A stretch of DNA of 64,000 nt from Auanema rhodensis. Taxonomy: Eukaryota > Nematoda > Chromadorea > Rhabditida > Rhabditidae. Of this stretch, positions 31,432 to 46,524 are shown piece after piece; the first letter of the stretch is position 1, and each line of letters starts with the position of its first letter. Both the position numbers and the translations under genes were made by a program. Under the pieces are notes generated by a model, which did no database searches, was not told the origin of the DNA, and saw nothing but the letters and a program-made list of their open reading frames with translations. The stretch lies in assembly GCA_964057225.1 (NCBI GenBank), contig OZ059894.1, positions 4,216,001-4,280,000 on the forward strand, in the 5' to 3' direction.

Positions 31432-33888
31432 TTTTTGTCAAAATGTTTTTGGAAGCAATGTTGAGTGTACATGGAAACTCAACATACACTAATGCATCAT
31501 TTTTCAAACGGTCATAACTAATTTTTGTATCAAGCGTTTCTTAATGTAGTATAGTGCATTCGATCCGGATTTTTAAGCTGCGTCGATCTGTGTTATCAGA
31601 TTTGCGCTAGCTTAAAAATGCACCGAGATATCAACTGATATAAGTTCACACTTATATCCTCGATTTTCACCCTGAAGAATTAATTTTTTTGTTGAATAAC
31701 ATTGTCCATCGTCTTTGCCTTGAAAAATGGAATCTAAAAACATCTACTTTTTGCTAAATTATTTTGAAATTTTTCGAAAAAATTTTTGTCAAAATGTTTT
31801 TGGAAGCAATGTTGAGTGTACATGGAAACTCAACATACACTAATGCATCATTTTTCAAACGATCATAACTAATTTTTGTATCAAGCGTTTCTCAATGTAG
31901 TATAGTGCATTCGATGCGGATTTTTAAGCTGCGTCGATCTGTGTTATCAGATTTGCGCTAGCTTAAAAATGCACCGAGATATCAACTGATATAAGTTCAC
32001 ACTTATATCCTCGATTTTCACCCTGAAGAAATAATTTTTTCGTTGAATATTATTGTCCATCGTCTTTGCCTTGAAAAAAGGAATCTAAAAACATCTACTT
32101 TTTGCTAAATTATTTTGAAATTTTTCGAAAAAATTTTTGTCAAAATGTTTTTGGAAGCAATGTTGAGTGTACATGGAAACTCAACATACACTAATGCATC
32201 ATTTTTCAAACGATCATAACTAATTTTTGTATCAAGCGTTTCTCAATATAGTATAGTGCATTCGATGCGGATTTTTAAGCTGCGTCGATCTGTGTTATCA
32301 GATTTGCGCTAGCTTAAAAATGCACCGAGATATCAACTGATATAAGTTCACACTTATATCCTCGATTTTCACCCTGAAGAATTAATTTTTTCGTTGAATA
32401 ACATTGTCCATCGTCTTTGCCTTGAAAAATGGAATCTAAAAACATCTACTTTTTGCTAAATTATTTTGAAATTTTTCGAAACAATTTTTGTCAAAATGTT
32501 TTTGGAAGCAATGTTGAGTGTACATGGAAACTCAACATACACTAATGCATCATTTTTCAAACGGTCATAACTAATTTTTGTATCAAGCGTTTCTTAATGT
32601 AGTATAGTGCATTCGATCCGGATTTTTAAGCTGCGTCGATCTGTGTTATCAGATTTGCGCTAGCTTAAAAATGCACCGAGATATCAACTGATATAAGTTC
32701 ACACTTATATCCTCGATTTTCACCCTGAAGAATTAATTTTTTTGTTGAATAACATTGTCCATCGTCTTTGCCTTGAAAAATGGAATCTAAAAACATCTAC
32801 TTTTTGCTAAATTATTTTGAAATTTTTCGAAAAAATTTTTGTCAAAATGTTTTTGGAAGCAATGTTGAGTGTACATGGAAACTCAACATACACTAATGCA
32901 TCATTTTTCAAACGATCATAACTAATTTTTGTATCAAGCGTTTCTCAATGTAGTATAGTGCATTCGATGCGGATTTTTAAGCTGCGTCGATCTGTGTTAT
33001 CAGATTTGCGCTAGCTTAAAAATGCACCGAGATATCAACTGATATAAGTTCACACTTATATCCTCGATTTTCACCCTGAAGAAATAATTTTTTCGTTGAA
33101 TATTATTGTCCATCGTCTTTGCCTTGAAAAAAGGAATCTAAAAACATCTACTTTTTGCTAAATTATTTTGAAATTTTTCGAAAAAATTTTTGTCAAAATG
33201 TTTTTGGAAGCAATGTTGAGTGTACATGGAAACTCAACATACACTAATGCATCATTTTTCAAACGATCATAACTAATTTTTGTATCAAGCGTTTCTCAAT
33301 ATAGTATAGTGCATTCGATGCGGATTTTTAAGCTGCGTCGATCTGTGTTATCAGATTTGCGCTAGCTTAAAAATGCACCGAGATATCAACTGATATAAGT
33401 TCACACTTATATCCTCGATTTTCACCCTGAAGAATTAACTTTTTCGTTGAATAACATTGTCTATCGTCTTTGCCTTGAAAAATGGAATCTAAAAACATCT
33501 ACTTTTTGCTAAATTATTTTGAAATTTTTCGAAAAAATTTTTGTCAAAATGTTTTTGGAAGCAATGTTGAGTGTACATGGAAACTCAACATACACTAATG
33601 CATCATTTTTCAAACGATCATAACTAATTTTTGTATTAAGCGTTTCTCAATGTAGTATAGTGCATTCGATGCGGATTTCTAAGCTGCGTCAATCTGTGTT
33701 ATCAGATTTGCGCTAGCTTAAAAATGCACCGAGATATCAACTGATATAAGTTCACACTTATATCCTCGATTTTCACCCTGAAGAAATAATTTTTTCGTTG
33801 AATAACATTGTCCATCGTCTTTGCCTTGAAAAAAGGAATCTAAAAACATCTACTTTTTGCTAAATTATTTTGAAATTTTTCGAAAAAA
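31432..33888. repeat. Seven-monomer block, copy 1 of a 14-monomer-offset duplication
   Basis: Seven monomers match 36346-38802 in order, offset 4914 bp (14 monomers). Markers are TTTTTTGTTG in the first and fourth, TCAATATAG in the third and sixth, and GGATTTCTAAG in the seventh. Confidence 0.75.
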
Positions 33889-36345
33889 TTTTTGTCAAAA
33901 TGTTTTTGGAAGCAATGTTGAGTGTACATGGAAACTCAACATACACTAATGCATCATTTTTCTAACGATCATAACTAATTTTTGTATTAAGCTTTTCTCA
34001 ATGTAGTATAGTGCATTCGATGCGGATTTTTAAGCTGCGTCGATCTGTGTTATCAGATTTGCGCTAGCTTAAAAATGCACCGAGATATCAACTGATATAA
34101 GTTCACACTTATATCCTCGATTTTCACCCTGAAGAAATAATTTTTTCGTTGAATAACATTGTCCATCGTCTTTGCCTTGAAAAAAGGAATCTAAAAACAT
34201 CTACTTTTTGCTAAATTATTTTGAAATTTTTCGAAAAAATTTTTGTCAAAATGTTTTTGGAAGCAATGTTGAGTGTACATGGAAACTCAACATACACTAA
34301 TGCATCATTTTTCTAACGATCATAACTAATTTTTGTATTAAGCTTTTCTCAATGTAGTATAGTGCATTCGATGCGGATTTTTAAGCTGCGTCGATCTGTG
34401 TTATCAGATTTGCGCTAGCTTAAAAATGCACCGAGATATCAACTGATATAAGTTCACACTTATATCCTCGATTTTCACCCTGAAGAATTAATTTTTTCGT
34501 TGAATAACATTGTCCATCGTCTTTGCCTTGAAAAATGGAATCTTAAAACATCTACTTTTTGCTAAATTATTTTGAAATTTTTCGAAAAAATTTTTGTCAA
34601 AATGTTTTTGGAAGCAATGTTGAGTGTACATGGAAACTCAACATACACTAATGCATCATTTTTCAAACGATCATAACTAATTTTTGTATCAAGTGTTTCT
34701 CAATGTAATATAGTGCATTCGATGCGGATTTTAAAGCTGCGTCGATCTGTGTTATCAGATTTGCGCTAGCTTAAAAATGCACCGAGATATCAACTGATAT
34801 AAGTTCACACTTATATCCTCGATTTTCACCCTGAAGAATTAATTTTTTCGTTGAATAACATTGTCCATCGTCTTTGCCTTGAAAAATGGAATCTAAAAAC
34901 ATCTACTTTTTGCTAAATTATTTTGAAATTTTTCGAAACAATTTTTGTCAAAATGTTTTTGGAAGCAATGTTGAGTGTACATGGAAACTCAACATACACT
35001 AATGCATCATTTTTCAAACGGTCATAACTAATTTTTGTATCAAGCGTTTCTTAATGTAGTATAGTGCATTCGATCCGGATTTTTAAGCTGCGTCGATCTG
35101 TGTTATCAGATTTGCGCTAGCTTAAAAATGCACCGAGATATCAACTGATATAAGTTCACACTTATATCCTCGATTTTCACCCTGAAGAATTAATTTTTTT
35201 GTTGAATAACATTGTCCATCGTCTTTGCCTTGAAAAATGGAATCTAAAAACATCTACTTTTTGCTAAATTATTTTGAAATTTTTCGAAAAAATTTTTGTC
35301 AAAATGTTTTTGGAAGCAATGTTGAGTGTACATGGAAACTCAACATACACTAATGCATCATTTTTCAAACGATCATAACTAATTTTTGTATCAAGCGTTT
35401 CTTAATGTAGTATAGTGCATTCGATCCGGATTTTTAAGCTGCGTCAATCTGTGTTATCAGATTTGCGCTAGCTTAAAAATGCACCGAGATATCAACTGAT
35501 ATAAGTTCACACTTATATCCTCGATGTTCACCCTGAAGAAATAATTTTTTCGTTGAATAACATTGTCCATCGTCTTTGCCTTGAAAAAAGGAATCTAAAA
35601 ACATCTACTTTTTGCTAAATTATTTTGAAATTTTTCGAAAAAATTTTTGTCAAAATGTTTTTGGAAGCAATGTTGAGTGTACATGGAAACTCAACATACA
35701 CTAATGCATCATTTTTCAAACGATCATAACTAATTTTTGTATTAAGCGTTTCTCAATGTAGTATAGTGCATTCGATGCGGATTTTTAAGCTGCGTCAATC
35801 TGTGTTATCAGATTTGCGCTAGCTTAAAAATGCACCGAGATATCAACTGATATAAGTTCACACTTATATCCTCGATTTTCACCCTGAAGAATTAACTTTT
35901 TCGTTGAATAACATTGTCTATCGTCTTTGCCTTGAAAAATGGAATCTAAAAACATCTACTTTTTGCTAAATTATTTTGAAATTTTTCGAAAAAATTTTTG
36001 TCAAAATGTTTTTGGAAGCAATGTTGAGTGTACATGGAAACTCAACATACACTAATGCATCATTTTTCAAACGATCATAACTAATTTTTGTATTAAGCGT
36101 TTCTCAATGTAGTATAGTGCATTCGATGCGGATTTTTAAGCTGCGTCAATCTGTGTTATCAGATTTGCGCTAGCTTAAAAATGCACCGAGATATCAACTG
36201 ATATAAGTTCACACTTATATCCTCGATTTTCACCCTGAAGAATTAATTTTTTCGTTGAATAACATTGTCCATCGTCTTTGCCTTGAAAAATGGAATCTAA
36301 AAACATCTACTTTTTGCTAAATTATTTTGAAATTTTTCGAAACAA

Positions 36346-38802
36346 TTTTTGTCAAAATGTTTTTGGAAGCAATGTTGAGTGTACATGGAAACTCAACATA
36401 CACTAATGCATCATTTTTCAAACGGTCATAACTAATTTTTGTATCAAGCGTTTCTTAATGTAGTATAGTGCATTCGATCCGGATTTTTAAGCTGCGTCGA
36501 TCTGTGTTATCAGATTTGCGCTAGCTTAAAAATGCACCGAGATATCAACTGATATAAGTTCACACTTATATCCTCGATTTTCACCCTGAAGAATTAATTT
36601 TTTTGTTGAATAACATTGTCCATCGTCTTTGCCTTGAAAAATGGAATCTAAAAACATCTACTTTTTGCTAAATTATTTTGAAATTTTTCGAAAAAATTTT
36701 TGTCAAAATGTTTTTGGAAGCAATGTTGAGTGTACATGGAAACTCAACATACACTAATGCATCATTTTTCAAACGATCATAACTAATTTTTGTATCAAGC
36801 GTTTCTCAATGTAGTATAGTGCATTCGATGCGGATTTTTAAGCTGCGTCGATCTGTGTTATCAGATTTGCGCTAGCTTAAAAATGCACCGAGATATCAAC
36901 TGATATAAGTTCACACTTATATCCTCGATTTTCACCCTGAAGAAATAATTTTTTCGTTGAATATTATTGTCCATCGTCTTTGCCTTGAAAAAAGGAATCT
37001 AAAAACACCTACTTTTTGCTAAATTATTTTGAAATTTTTCGAAAAAATTTTTGTCAAAATGTTTTTGGAAGCAATGTTGAGTGTACATGGAAACTCAACA
37101 TACACTAATGCATCATTTTTCAAACGATCATAACTAATTTTTGTATCAAGCGTTTCTCAATATAGTATAGTGCATTCGATGCGGATTTTTAAGCTGCGTC
37201 GATCTGTGTTATCAGATTTGCGCTAGCTTAAAAATGCACCGAGATATCAACTGATATAAGTTCACACTTATATCCTCGATTTTCACCCTGAAGAATTAAT
37301 TTTTTCGTTGAATAACATTGTCCATCGTCTTTGCCTTGAAAAATGGAATCTAAAAACATCTACTTTTTGCTAAATTATTTTGAAATTTTTCGAAACAATT
37401 TTTGTCAAAATGTTTTTGGAAGCAATGTTGAGTGTACATGGAAACTCAACATACACTAATGCATCATTTTTCAAACGGTCATAACTAATTTTTGTATCAA
37501 GCGTTTCTTAATGTAGTATAGTGCATTCGATCCGGATTTTTAAGCTGCGTCGATCTGTGTTATCAGATTTGCGCTAGCTTAAAAATGCACCGAGATATCA
37601 ACTGATATAAGTTCACACTTATATCCTCGATTTTCACCCTGAAGAATTAATTTTTTTGTTGAATAACATTGTCCATCGTCTTTGCCTTGAAAAATGGAAT
37701 CTAAAAACATCTACTTTTTGCTAAATTATTTTGAAATTTTTCGAAAAAATTTTTGTCAAAATGTTTTTGGAAGCAATGTTGAGTGTACATGGAAACTCAA
37801 CATACACTAATGCATCATTTTTCAAACGATCATAACTAATTTTTGTATCAAGCGTTTCTCAATGTAGTATAGTGCATTCGATGCGGATTTTTAAGCTGCG
37901 TCGATCTGTGTTATCAGATTTGCGCTAGCTTAAAAATGCACCGAGATATCAACTGATATAAGTTCACACTTATATCCTCGATTTTCACCCTGAAGAAATA
38001 ATTTTTTCGTTGAATATTATTGTCCATCGTCTTTGCCTTGAAAAAAGGAATCTAAAAACATCTACTTTTTGCTAAATTATTTTGAAATTTTTCGAAAAAA
38101 TTTTTGTCAAAATGTTTTTGGAAGCAATGTTGAGTGTACATGGAAACTCAACATACACTAATGCATCATTTTTCAAACGATCATAACTAATTTTTGTATC
38201 AAGCGTTTCTCAATATAGTATAGTGCATTCGATGCGGATTTTTAAGCTGCGTCGATCTGTGTTATCAGATTTGCGCTAGCTTAAAAATGCACCGAGATAT
38301 CAACTGATATAAGTTCACACTTATATCCTCGATTTTCACCCTGAAGAATTAACTTTTTCGTTGAATAACATTGTCTATCGTCTTTGCCTTGAAAAATGGA
38401 ATCTAAAAACATCTACTTTTTGCTAAATTATTTTGAAATTTTTCGAAAAAATTTTTGTCAAAATGTTTTTGGAAGCAATGTTGAGTGTACATGGAAACTC
38501 AACATACACTAATGCATCATTTTTCAAACGATCATAACTAATTTTTGTATTAAGCGTTTCTCAATGTAGTATAGTGCATTCGATGCGGATTTCTAAGCTG
38601 CGTCAATCTGTGTTATCAGATTTGCGCTAGCTTAAAAATGCACCGAGATATCAACTGATATAAGTTCACACTTATATCCTCGATTTTCACCCTGAAGAAA
38701 TAATTTTTTCGTTGAATAACATTGTCCATCGTCTTTGCCTTGAAAAAAGGAATCTAAAAACATCTACTTTTTGCTAAATTATTTTGAAATTTTTCGAAAA
38801 AA
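36346..38802. repeat. Seven-monomer block, copy 2
   Basis: Same order of variant monomers as 31432-33888, including GGATTTCTAAG in the last unit. A few private changes, such as AAAAACACC near 37005, separate the copies. In copy 1 the following monomers are CTAACG types; here a further four-monomer block (38803-40206) intervenes before the same CTAACG monomers at 40207. Confidence 0.75.
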
Positions 38803-40206
38803 TTTTTGTCAAAATGTTTTTGGAAGCAATGTTGAGTGTACATGGAAACTCAACATACACTAATGCATCATTTTTCAAACGATCATAACTAATTTTTGTA
38901 TCAAGCGTTTCTCAATATAGTATAGTGCATTCGATGCGGATTTTTAAGCTGCGTCGATCTGTGTTATCAGATTTGCGCTAGCTTAAAAATGCACCGAGAT
39001 ATCAACTGATATAAGTTCACACTTATATCCTCGATTTTCACCCTGAAGAATTAATTTTTTTGTTGAATAACATTGTCCATCGTCTTTGCCTTGAAAAATG
39101 GAATCTAAAAACATCTACTTTTTGCTAAATTATTTTGAAATTTTTCGAAAAAATTTTTGTCAAAATGTTTTTGGAAGCAATGTTGAGTGTACATGGAAAC
39201 TCAACATACACTAATGCATCATTTTTCAAACGATCATAACTAATTTTTGTATCAAGCGTTTCTCAATGTAGTATAGTGCATTCGATGCGGATTTTTAAGC
39301 TGCGTCGATCTGTGTTATCAGATTTGCGCTAGCTTAAAAATGCACCGAGATATCAACTGATATAAGTTCACACTTATATCCTCGATTTTCACCCTGAAGA
39401 AATAATTTTTTCGTTGAATATTATTGTCCATCGTCTTTGCCTTGAAAAAAGGAATCTAAAAACATCTACTTTTTGCTAAATTATTTTGAAATTTTTCGAA
39501 AAAATTTTTGTCAAAATGTTTTTGGAAGCAATGTTGAGTGTACATGGAAACTCAACATACACTAATGCATCATTTTTCAAACGATCATAACTAATTTTTG
39601 TATCAAGCGTTTCTCAATATAGTATAGTGCATTCGATGCGGATTTTTAAGCTGCGTCGATCTGTGTTATCAGATTTGCGCTAGCTTAAAAATGCACCGAG
39701 ATATCAACTGATATAAGTTCACACTTATATCCTCGATTTTCACCCTGAAGAATTAACTTTTTCGTTGAATAACATTGTCTATCGTCTTTGCCTTGAAAAA
39801 TGGAATCTAAAAACATCTACTTTTTGCTAAATTATTTTGAAATTTTTCGAAAAAATTTTTGTCAAAATGTTTTTGGAAGCAATGTTGAGTGTACATGGAA
39901 ACTCAACATACACTAATGCATCATTTTTCAAACGATCATAACTAATTTTTGTATTAAGCGTTTCTCAATGTAGTATAGTGCATTCGATGCGGATTTCTAA
40001 GCTGCGTCAATCTGTGTTATCAGATTTGCGCTAGCTTAAAAATGCACCGAGATATCAACTGATATAAGTTCACACTTATATCCTCGATTTTCACCCTGAA
40101 GAAATAATTTTTTCGTTGAATAACATTGTCCATCGTCTTTGCCTTGAAAAAAGGAATCTAAAAACATCTACTTTTTGCTAAATTATTTTGAAATTTTTCG
40201 AAAAAA
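38803..40206. repeat. Four-monomer insertion relative to copy 1
   Basis: Four monomers repeat 37399-38802 with offset 1404, ending again in GGATTTCTAAG. The first is a hybrid of two monomer types, as expected at an unequal exchange. Its presence changes the offset between flanking blocks from 14 to 18 monomers. Confidence 0.7.
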
Positions 40207-41259
40207 TTTTTGTCAAAATGTTTTTGGAAGCAATGTTGAGTGTACATGGAAACTCAACATACACTAATGCATCATTTTTCTAACGATCATAACTAATTTT
40301 TGTATTAAGCTTTTCTCAATGTAGTATAGTGCATTCGATGCGGATTTTTAAGCTGCGTCGATCTGTGTTATCAGATTTGCGCTAGCTTAAAAATGCACCG
40401 AGATATCAACTGATATAAGTTCACACTTATATCCTCGATTTTCACCCTGAAGAAATAATTTTTTCGTTGAATAACATTGTCCATCGTCTTTGCCTTGAAA
40501 AAAGGAATCTAAAAACATCTACTTTTTGCTAAATTATTTTGAAATTTTTCGAAAAAATTTTTGTCAAAATGTTTTTGGAAGCAATGTTGAGTGTACATGG
40601 AAACTCAACATACACTAATGCATCATTTTTCTAACGATCATAACTAATTTTTGTATTAAGCTTTTCTCAATGTAGTATAGTGCATTCGATGCGGATTTTT
40701 AAGCTGCGTCGATCTGTGTTATCAGATTTGCGCTAGCTTAAAAATGCACCGAGATATCAACTGATATAAGTTCACACTTATATCCTCGATTTTCACCCTG
40801 AAGAATTAATTTTTTCGTTGAATAACATTGTCCATCGTCTTTGCCTTGAAAAATGGAATCTTAAAACATCTACTTTTTGCTAAATTATTTTGAAATTTTT
40901 CGAAAAAATTTTTGTCAAAATGTTTTTGGAAGCAATGTTGAGTGTACATGGAAACTCAACATACACTAATGCATCATTTTTCAAACGATCATAACTAATT
41001 TTTGTATCAAGTGTTTCTCAATGTAATATAGTGCATTCGATGCGGATTTTAAAGCTGCGTCGATCTGTGTTATCAGATTTGCGCTAGCTTAAAAATGCAC
41101 CGAGATATCAACTGATATAAGTTCACACTTATATCCTCGATTTTCACCCTGAAGAATTAATTTTTTCGTTGAATAACATTGTCCATCGTCTTTGCCTTGG
41201 AAAATGGAATCTAAAAACATCTACTTTTTGCTAAATTATTTTGAAATTTTTCGAAACAA

Positions 41260-44200
41260 TTTTTGTCAAAATGTTTTTGGAAGCAATGTTGAGTGTACAT
41301 GGAAACTCAACATACACTAATGCATCATTTTTCAAACGGTCATAACTAATTTTTGTATCAAGCGTTTCTTAATGTAGTATAGTGCATTCGATCCGGATTT
41401 TTAAGTTGCGTCGATCTGTGTTATCAGATTTGCGCTAGCTTAAAAATGCACCGAGATATCAACTGATATAAGTTCACACTTATATCCTCGATTTTCACCC
41501 TGAAGAATTAATTTTTTCGTTGAATAACTTTGTCCATCGTCTTTGCCTTGAAAAATGGAATCTAAAAACATCTACTTTTTGCTAAATTATTTTGAAATTT
41601 TTCGAAAAAATTTTTGTCAAAATGTTTTTGGAAGCAATGTTGAGTGTACATGGAAACTCAACATACACTAATGCATCATTTTTCAAACGGTCATAACTAA
41701 TTTTTGTATTAAGCGTTTCTCAATGTAGTATAGTGCATTCGATGCGGATTTTTAAGCTGCGTCGATCTGTGTTATCAGATTTGCGCTAGCTTAAAAATGC
41801 ACCGAGATATCAACTGATATAAGTTCACATTTATATCCTCGATTTTCACCCTGAAGAAATAATTTTTTCGTTGAATAACATTGTCCATCGTCTTTGCTTT
41901 GAAAAAAGGAATCTAAAAACATCTACTTTTTGCTAAATTATTTTGAAATTTTTCGAAAAAATTTTTGTCAAAATGTTTTTGGAAGCAATGTTGAGTGTAC
42001 ATGGAAACTCAACATACACTAATGCATCATTTTTCTAACGATCATAACTAATTTTTGTATTAAGCTTTTCTCAATGTAGTATAGTGCATTCGATGCGGAT
42101 TTTTAAGCTGCGTCGATCTGTGTTATCAGATTTGCGCTAGCTTAAAAATGCACCGAGATATCAACTGATATAAGTTCACACTTATATCCTCGATTTTCAC
42201 CCTGAAGAATTAATTTTTTCGTTGAATAACATTGTCCATCGTCTTTGCCTTGAAAAATGGAATCTTAAAACATCTACTTTTTGCTAAATTATTTTGAAAT
42301 TTTTCGAAAAAATTTTTGTCAAAATGTTTTTGGAAGCAATGTTGAGTGTACATGGAAACTCAACATACACTAATGCATCATTTTTCAAACGATCATAACT
42401 AATTTTTGTATCAAGTGTTTCTCAATGTAATATAGTGCATTCGATGCGGATTTTTAAGCTGCGTCGATCTGTGTTATCAGATTTGCGCTAGCTTAAAAAT
42501 GCACCGAGATATCAACTGATATAAGTTCACACTTATATCCTCGATTTTCACCCTGAAGAATTAATTTTTTCGTTGAATAACATTGTCCATCGTCTTTGCC
42601 TTGAAAAATGGAATCTAAAAACATCTACTTTTTGCTAAATTATTTTGAAATTTTTCGAAACAAATTTTGTCAAAATGTTTTTGGAAGCAATGTTGAGTGT
42701 ACATGGAAACTCAACATACACTAATGCATCAATTTTCAAACGGTAATAACTAATTTTTGTATCAAGCGTTTCTTAATGTAGTATAGTGTATTCGATCCGG
42801 ATTTTTAAGCTGCGTCAATCTGTGTTATCAGATTTGCGCTAGCTTAAAAATGCACCGAGATATCAACTGATATAAGTTCACACTTATATCCTCGATTTTC
42901 ACCCTGAAGAAATAATTTTTTCGTTGAATAACATTGTCCATCGTCTTTGCCTTGAAAAAAGGAATCTAAAAACATCTACTTTTTGCTAAATTATTTTGAA
43001 ATTTTTCGAAAAAATTTTTGTCAAAATGTTTTTGGAAGCAATGTTGAGTGTACATGGAAACTCAACATACACTAATGCATCATTTTTCTAACGATCATAA
43101 CTAATTTTTGTATTAAGCTTTTCTCAATGTAGTATAGTGCATTCGATGCGGATTTTTAAGCTGCGTCGATCTGTGTTATCAGATTTGCGCTAGCTTAAAA
43201 ATGCACCGAGATATCAACTGATATAAGTTCACACTTATATCCTCGATTTTCACCCTGAAGAATTAATTTTTTCGTTGAATAACATTGTCCATCATCTTTG
43301 CCTTGAAAAATGGAATCTTAAAACATCTACTTTTTGCTAAATTATTTTGAAATTTTTTGAAAAAATTTTTGTCAAAATGTTTTTGGAAGCAATGTTGAGT
43401 GTACATGGAAACTCAACATACACTAATGCATCATTTTTCAAACGATCATAACTAATTTTTGTATCAAGTGTTTCTCAATGTAATATAGTGCATTCGATGC
43501 GGATTTTTAAGCTGCGTCGATCTGTGTTATCAGATTTGCGCTAGCTTAAAAATGCACCGAGATATCAACTGATATAAGTTCACACTTATATCCTCGATTT
43601 TCACCCTGAAGAATTAATTTTTTCGTTGAATAACATTGTCCATCGTCTTTGCCTTGGAAAATGGAATCTAAAAACATCTACTTTTTGCTAAATTATTTTG
43701 AAATTTTTCGAAAAAATTTTTGTCAAAATGTTTTTGGAAGCAATGTTGAGTGTACATGGAAACTCAACATACACTAATGCATCATTTTTCTAACGATCAT
43801 AACTAATTTTTGTATCAAGCGTTTCTTAATGTAGTATAGTGCATTCGATCCGGATTTTTAAGTTGCGTCGATCTGTGTTATCAGATTTGCGCTAGCTTAA
43901 AAATGCACCGAGATATCAACTGATATAAGTTCACACTTATATCCTCGATTTTCACCCTGAAGAATTAATTTTTTCGTTGAATAACTTTGTCCATCGTCTT
44001 TGCCTTGAAAAATGGAATCTAAAAACATCTACTTTTTGCTAAATTATTTTGAAATTTTTCGAAAAAATTTTTGTCAAAATGTTTTTGGAAGCAATGTTGA
44101 GTGTACATGGAAACTCAACATACACTAATGCATCATTTTTCAAACGGTCATAACTAATTTTTGTATTAAGCGTTTCTCAATGTAGTATAGTGCATTCGAT

Positions 44201-45822
44201 GCGGATTTTTAAGCTGCGTCGATCTGTGTTATCAGATTTGCGCTAGCTTAAAAATGCACCGAGATATCAACTGATATAAGTTCACATTTATATCCTCGAT
44301 TTTCACCCTGAAGAAATAATTTTTTCGTTGAATAACATTGTCCATCGTCTTTGCTTTGAAATAAGGAATCTAAAAACATCTACTTTTTGCTAAATTATTT
44401 TGAAATTTTTCGAAAAAATTTTTGTCAAAATGTTTTTGGAAGCAATGTTGAGTGTACATGGAAACTCAACATACACTAATGCATCATTTTTCTAACGATC
44501 ATAACTAATTTTTGTATTAAGCTTTTCTCAATGTAGTATAGTGCATTCGATGCGGATTTTTAAGCTGCGTCGATCTGTGTTATCAGATTTGCGCTAGCTT
44601 AAAAATGCACCGAGATATCAACTGATATAAGTTCACACTTATATCCTCGATTTTCACCCTGAAGAATTAATTTTTTCGTTGAATAACATTGTCCATCGTC
44701 TTTGCCTTGAAAAATGGAATCTTAAAACATCTACTTTTTGCTAAATTATTTTGAAATTTTTCGAAAAAATTTTTGTCAAAATGTTTTTGGAAGCAATGTT
44801 GAGTGTACATGGAAACTCAACATACACTAATGCATCATTTTTCAAACGATCATAACTAATTTTTGTATCAAGTGTTTCTCAATGTAATATAGTGCATTCG
44901 ATGCGGATTTTTAAGCTGCGTCGATCTGTGTTATCAGATTTGCGCTAGCTTAAAAATGCACCGAGATATCAACTGATATAAGTTCACACTTATATCCTCG
45001 ATTTTCACCCTGAAGAATTAATTTTTTCGTTGAATAACATTGTCCATCGTCTTTGCCTTGAAAAATGGAATCTAAAAACATCTACTTTTTGCTAAATTAT
45101 TTTGAAATTTTTCGAAACAAATTTTGTCAAAATGTTTTTGGAAGCAATGTTGAGTGTACATGGAAACTCAACATACACTAATGCATCATTTTTCAAACGG
45201 TCATAACTAATTTTTGTATCAAGCGTTTCTTAATGTAGTATAGTGTATTCGATCCGGATTTTTAAGCTGCGTCAATCTGTGTTATCAGATTTGCGCTAGC
45301 TTAAAAATGCACCGAGATATCAACTGATATAAGTTCACACTTATATCCTCGATTTTCACCCTGAAGAAATAATTTTTTCGTTGAATAACATTGTCCATCG
45401 TCTTTGCCTTGAAAAAAGGAATCTAAAAACATCTACTTTTTGCTAAATTATTTTGAAATTTTTCGAAAAAATTTTTGTCAAAATGTTTTTGGAAGCAATG
45501 TTGAGTGTACATGGAAACTCAACATACACTAATGCATCATTTTTCTAACGATCATAACTAATTTTTGTATTAAGCTTTTCTCAATGTAGTATAGTGCATT
45601 CGATGCGGATTTTTAAGCTGCGTCGATCTGTGTTATCAGATTTGCGCTAGCTTAAAAATGCACCGAGATATCAACTGATATAAGTTCACACTTATATCCT
45701 CGATTTTCACCCTGAAGAATTAATTTTTTCGTTGAATAACATTGTCCATCGTCTTTGCCTTGAAAAATGGAATCTTAAAACATCTACTTTTTGCTAAATT
45801 ATTTTGAAATTTTTCGAAAAAA
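41260..45822. repeat. Seven-monomer higher-order repeat (2457 bp)
   Basis: Private variants recur at 2457-bp spacing: AACTTTGTCC early in the unit, CACATTTATATCC (41826, 44283), CAAATTTTGT (42661, 45118) and GTGTATTCGATCC. The first unit has seven monomers and the second has six before the pattern changes at 45823. Confidence 0.8.
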
Positions 45823-46524
45823 TTTTTGTCAAAATGTTTTTGGAAGCAATGTTGAGTGTACATGGAAACTCAACATACACTAATGCATCATTTTTCTAAC
45901 GATCATAACTAATTTTTGTATTAAGCTTTTCTCAATGTAGTATAGTGCATTCGATGCGGATTTTTAAGCTGCGTCGATCTGTGTTATCAGATTTGCGCTA
46001 GCTTAAAAATGCACCGAGATATCAACTGATATAAGTTCACACTTATATCCTCGATTTTCACCCTGAAGAATTAATTTTTTCGTTGAATAACATTGTCCAT
46101 CGTCTTTGCCTTGAAAAATGGAATCTTAAAACATCTACTTTTTGCTAAATTATTTTGAAATTTTTCGAAAAAATTTTTGTCAAAATGTTTTTGGAAGCAA
46201 TGTTGAGTGTACATGGAAACTCAACATACACTAATGCATCATTTTTCTAACGATCATAACTAATTTTTGTATTAAGCTTTTCTCAATGTAGTATAGTGCA
46301 TTCGATGCGGATTTTTAAGCTGCGTCGATCTGTGTTATCAGATTTGCGCTAGCTTAAAAATGCACCGAGATATCAACTGATATAAGTTCACACTTATATC
46401 CTCGATTTTCACCCTGAAGAATTAATTTTTTCGTTGAATAACATTGTCCATCGTCTTTGCCTTGAAAAATGGAATCTTAAAACATCTACTTTTTGCTAAA
46501 TTATTTTGAAATTTTTCGAAAAAA

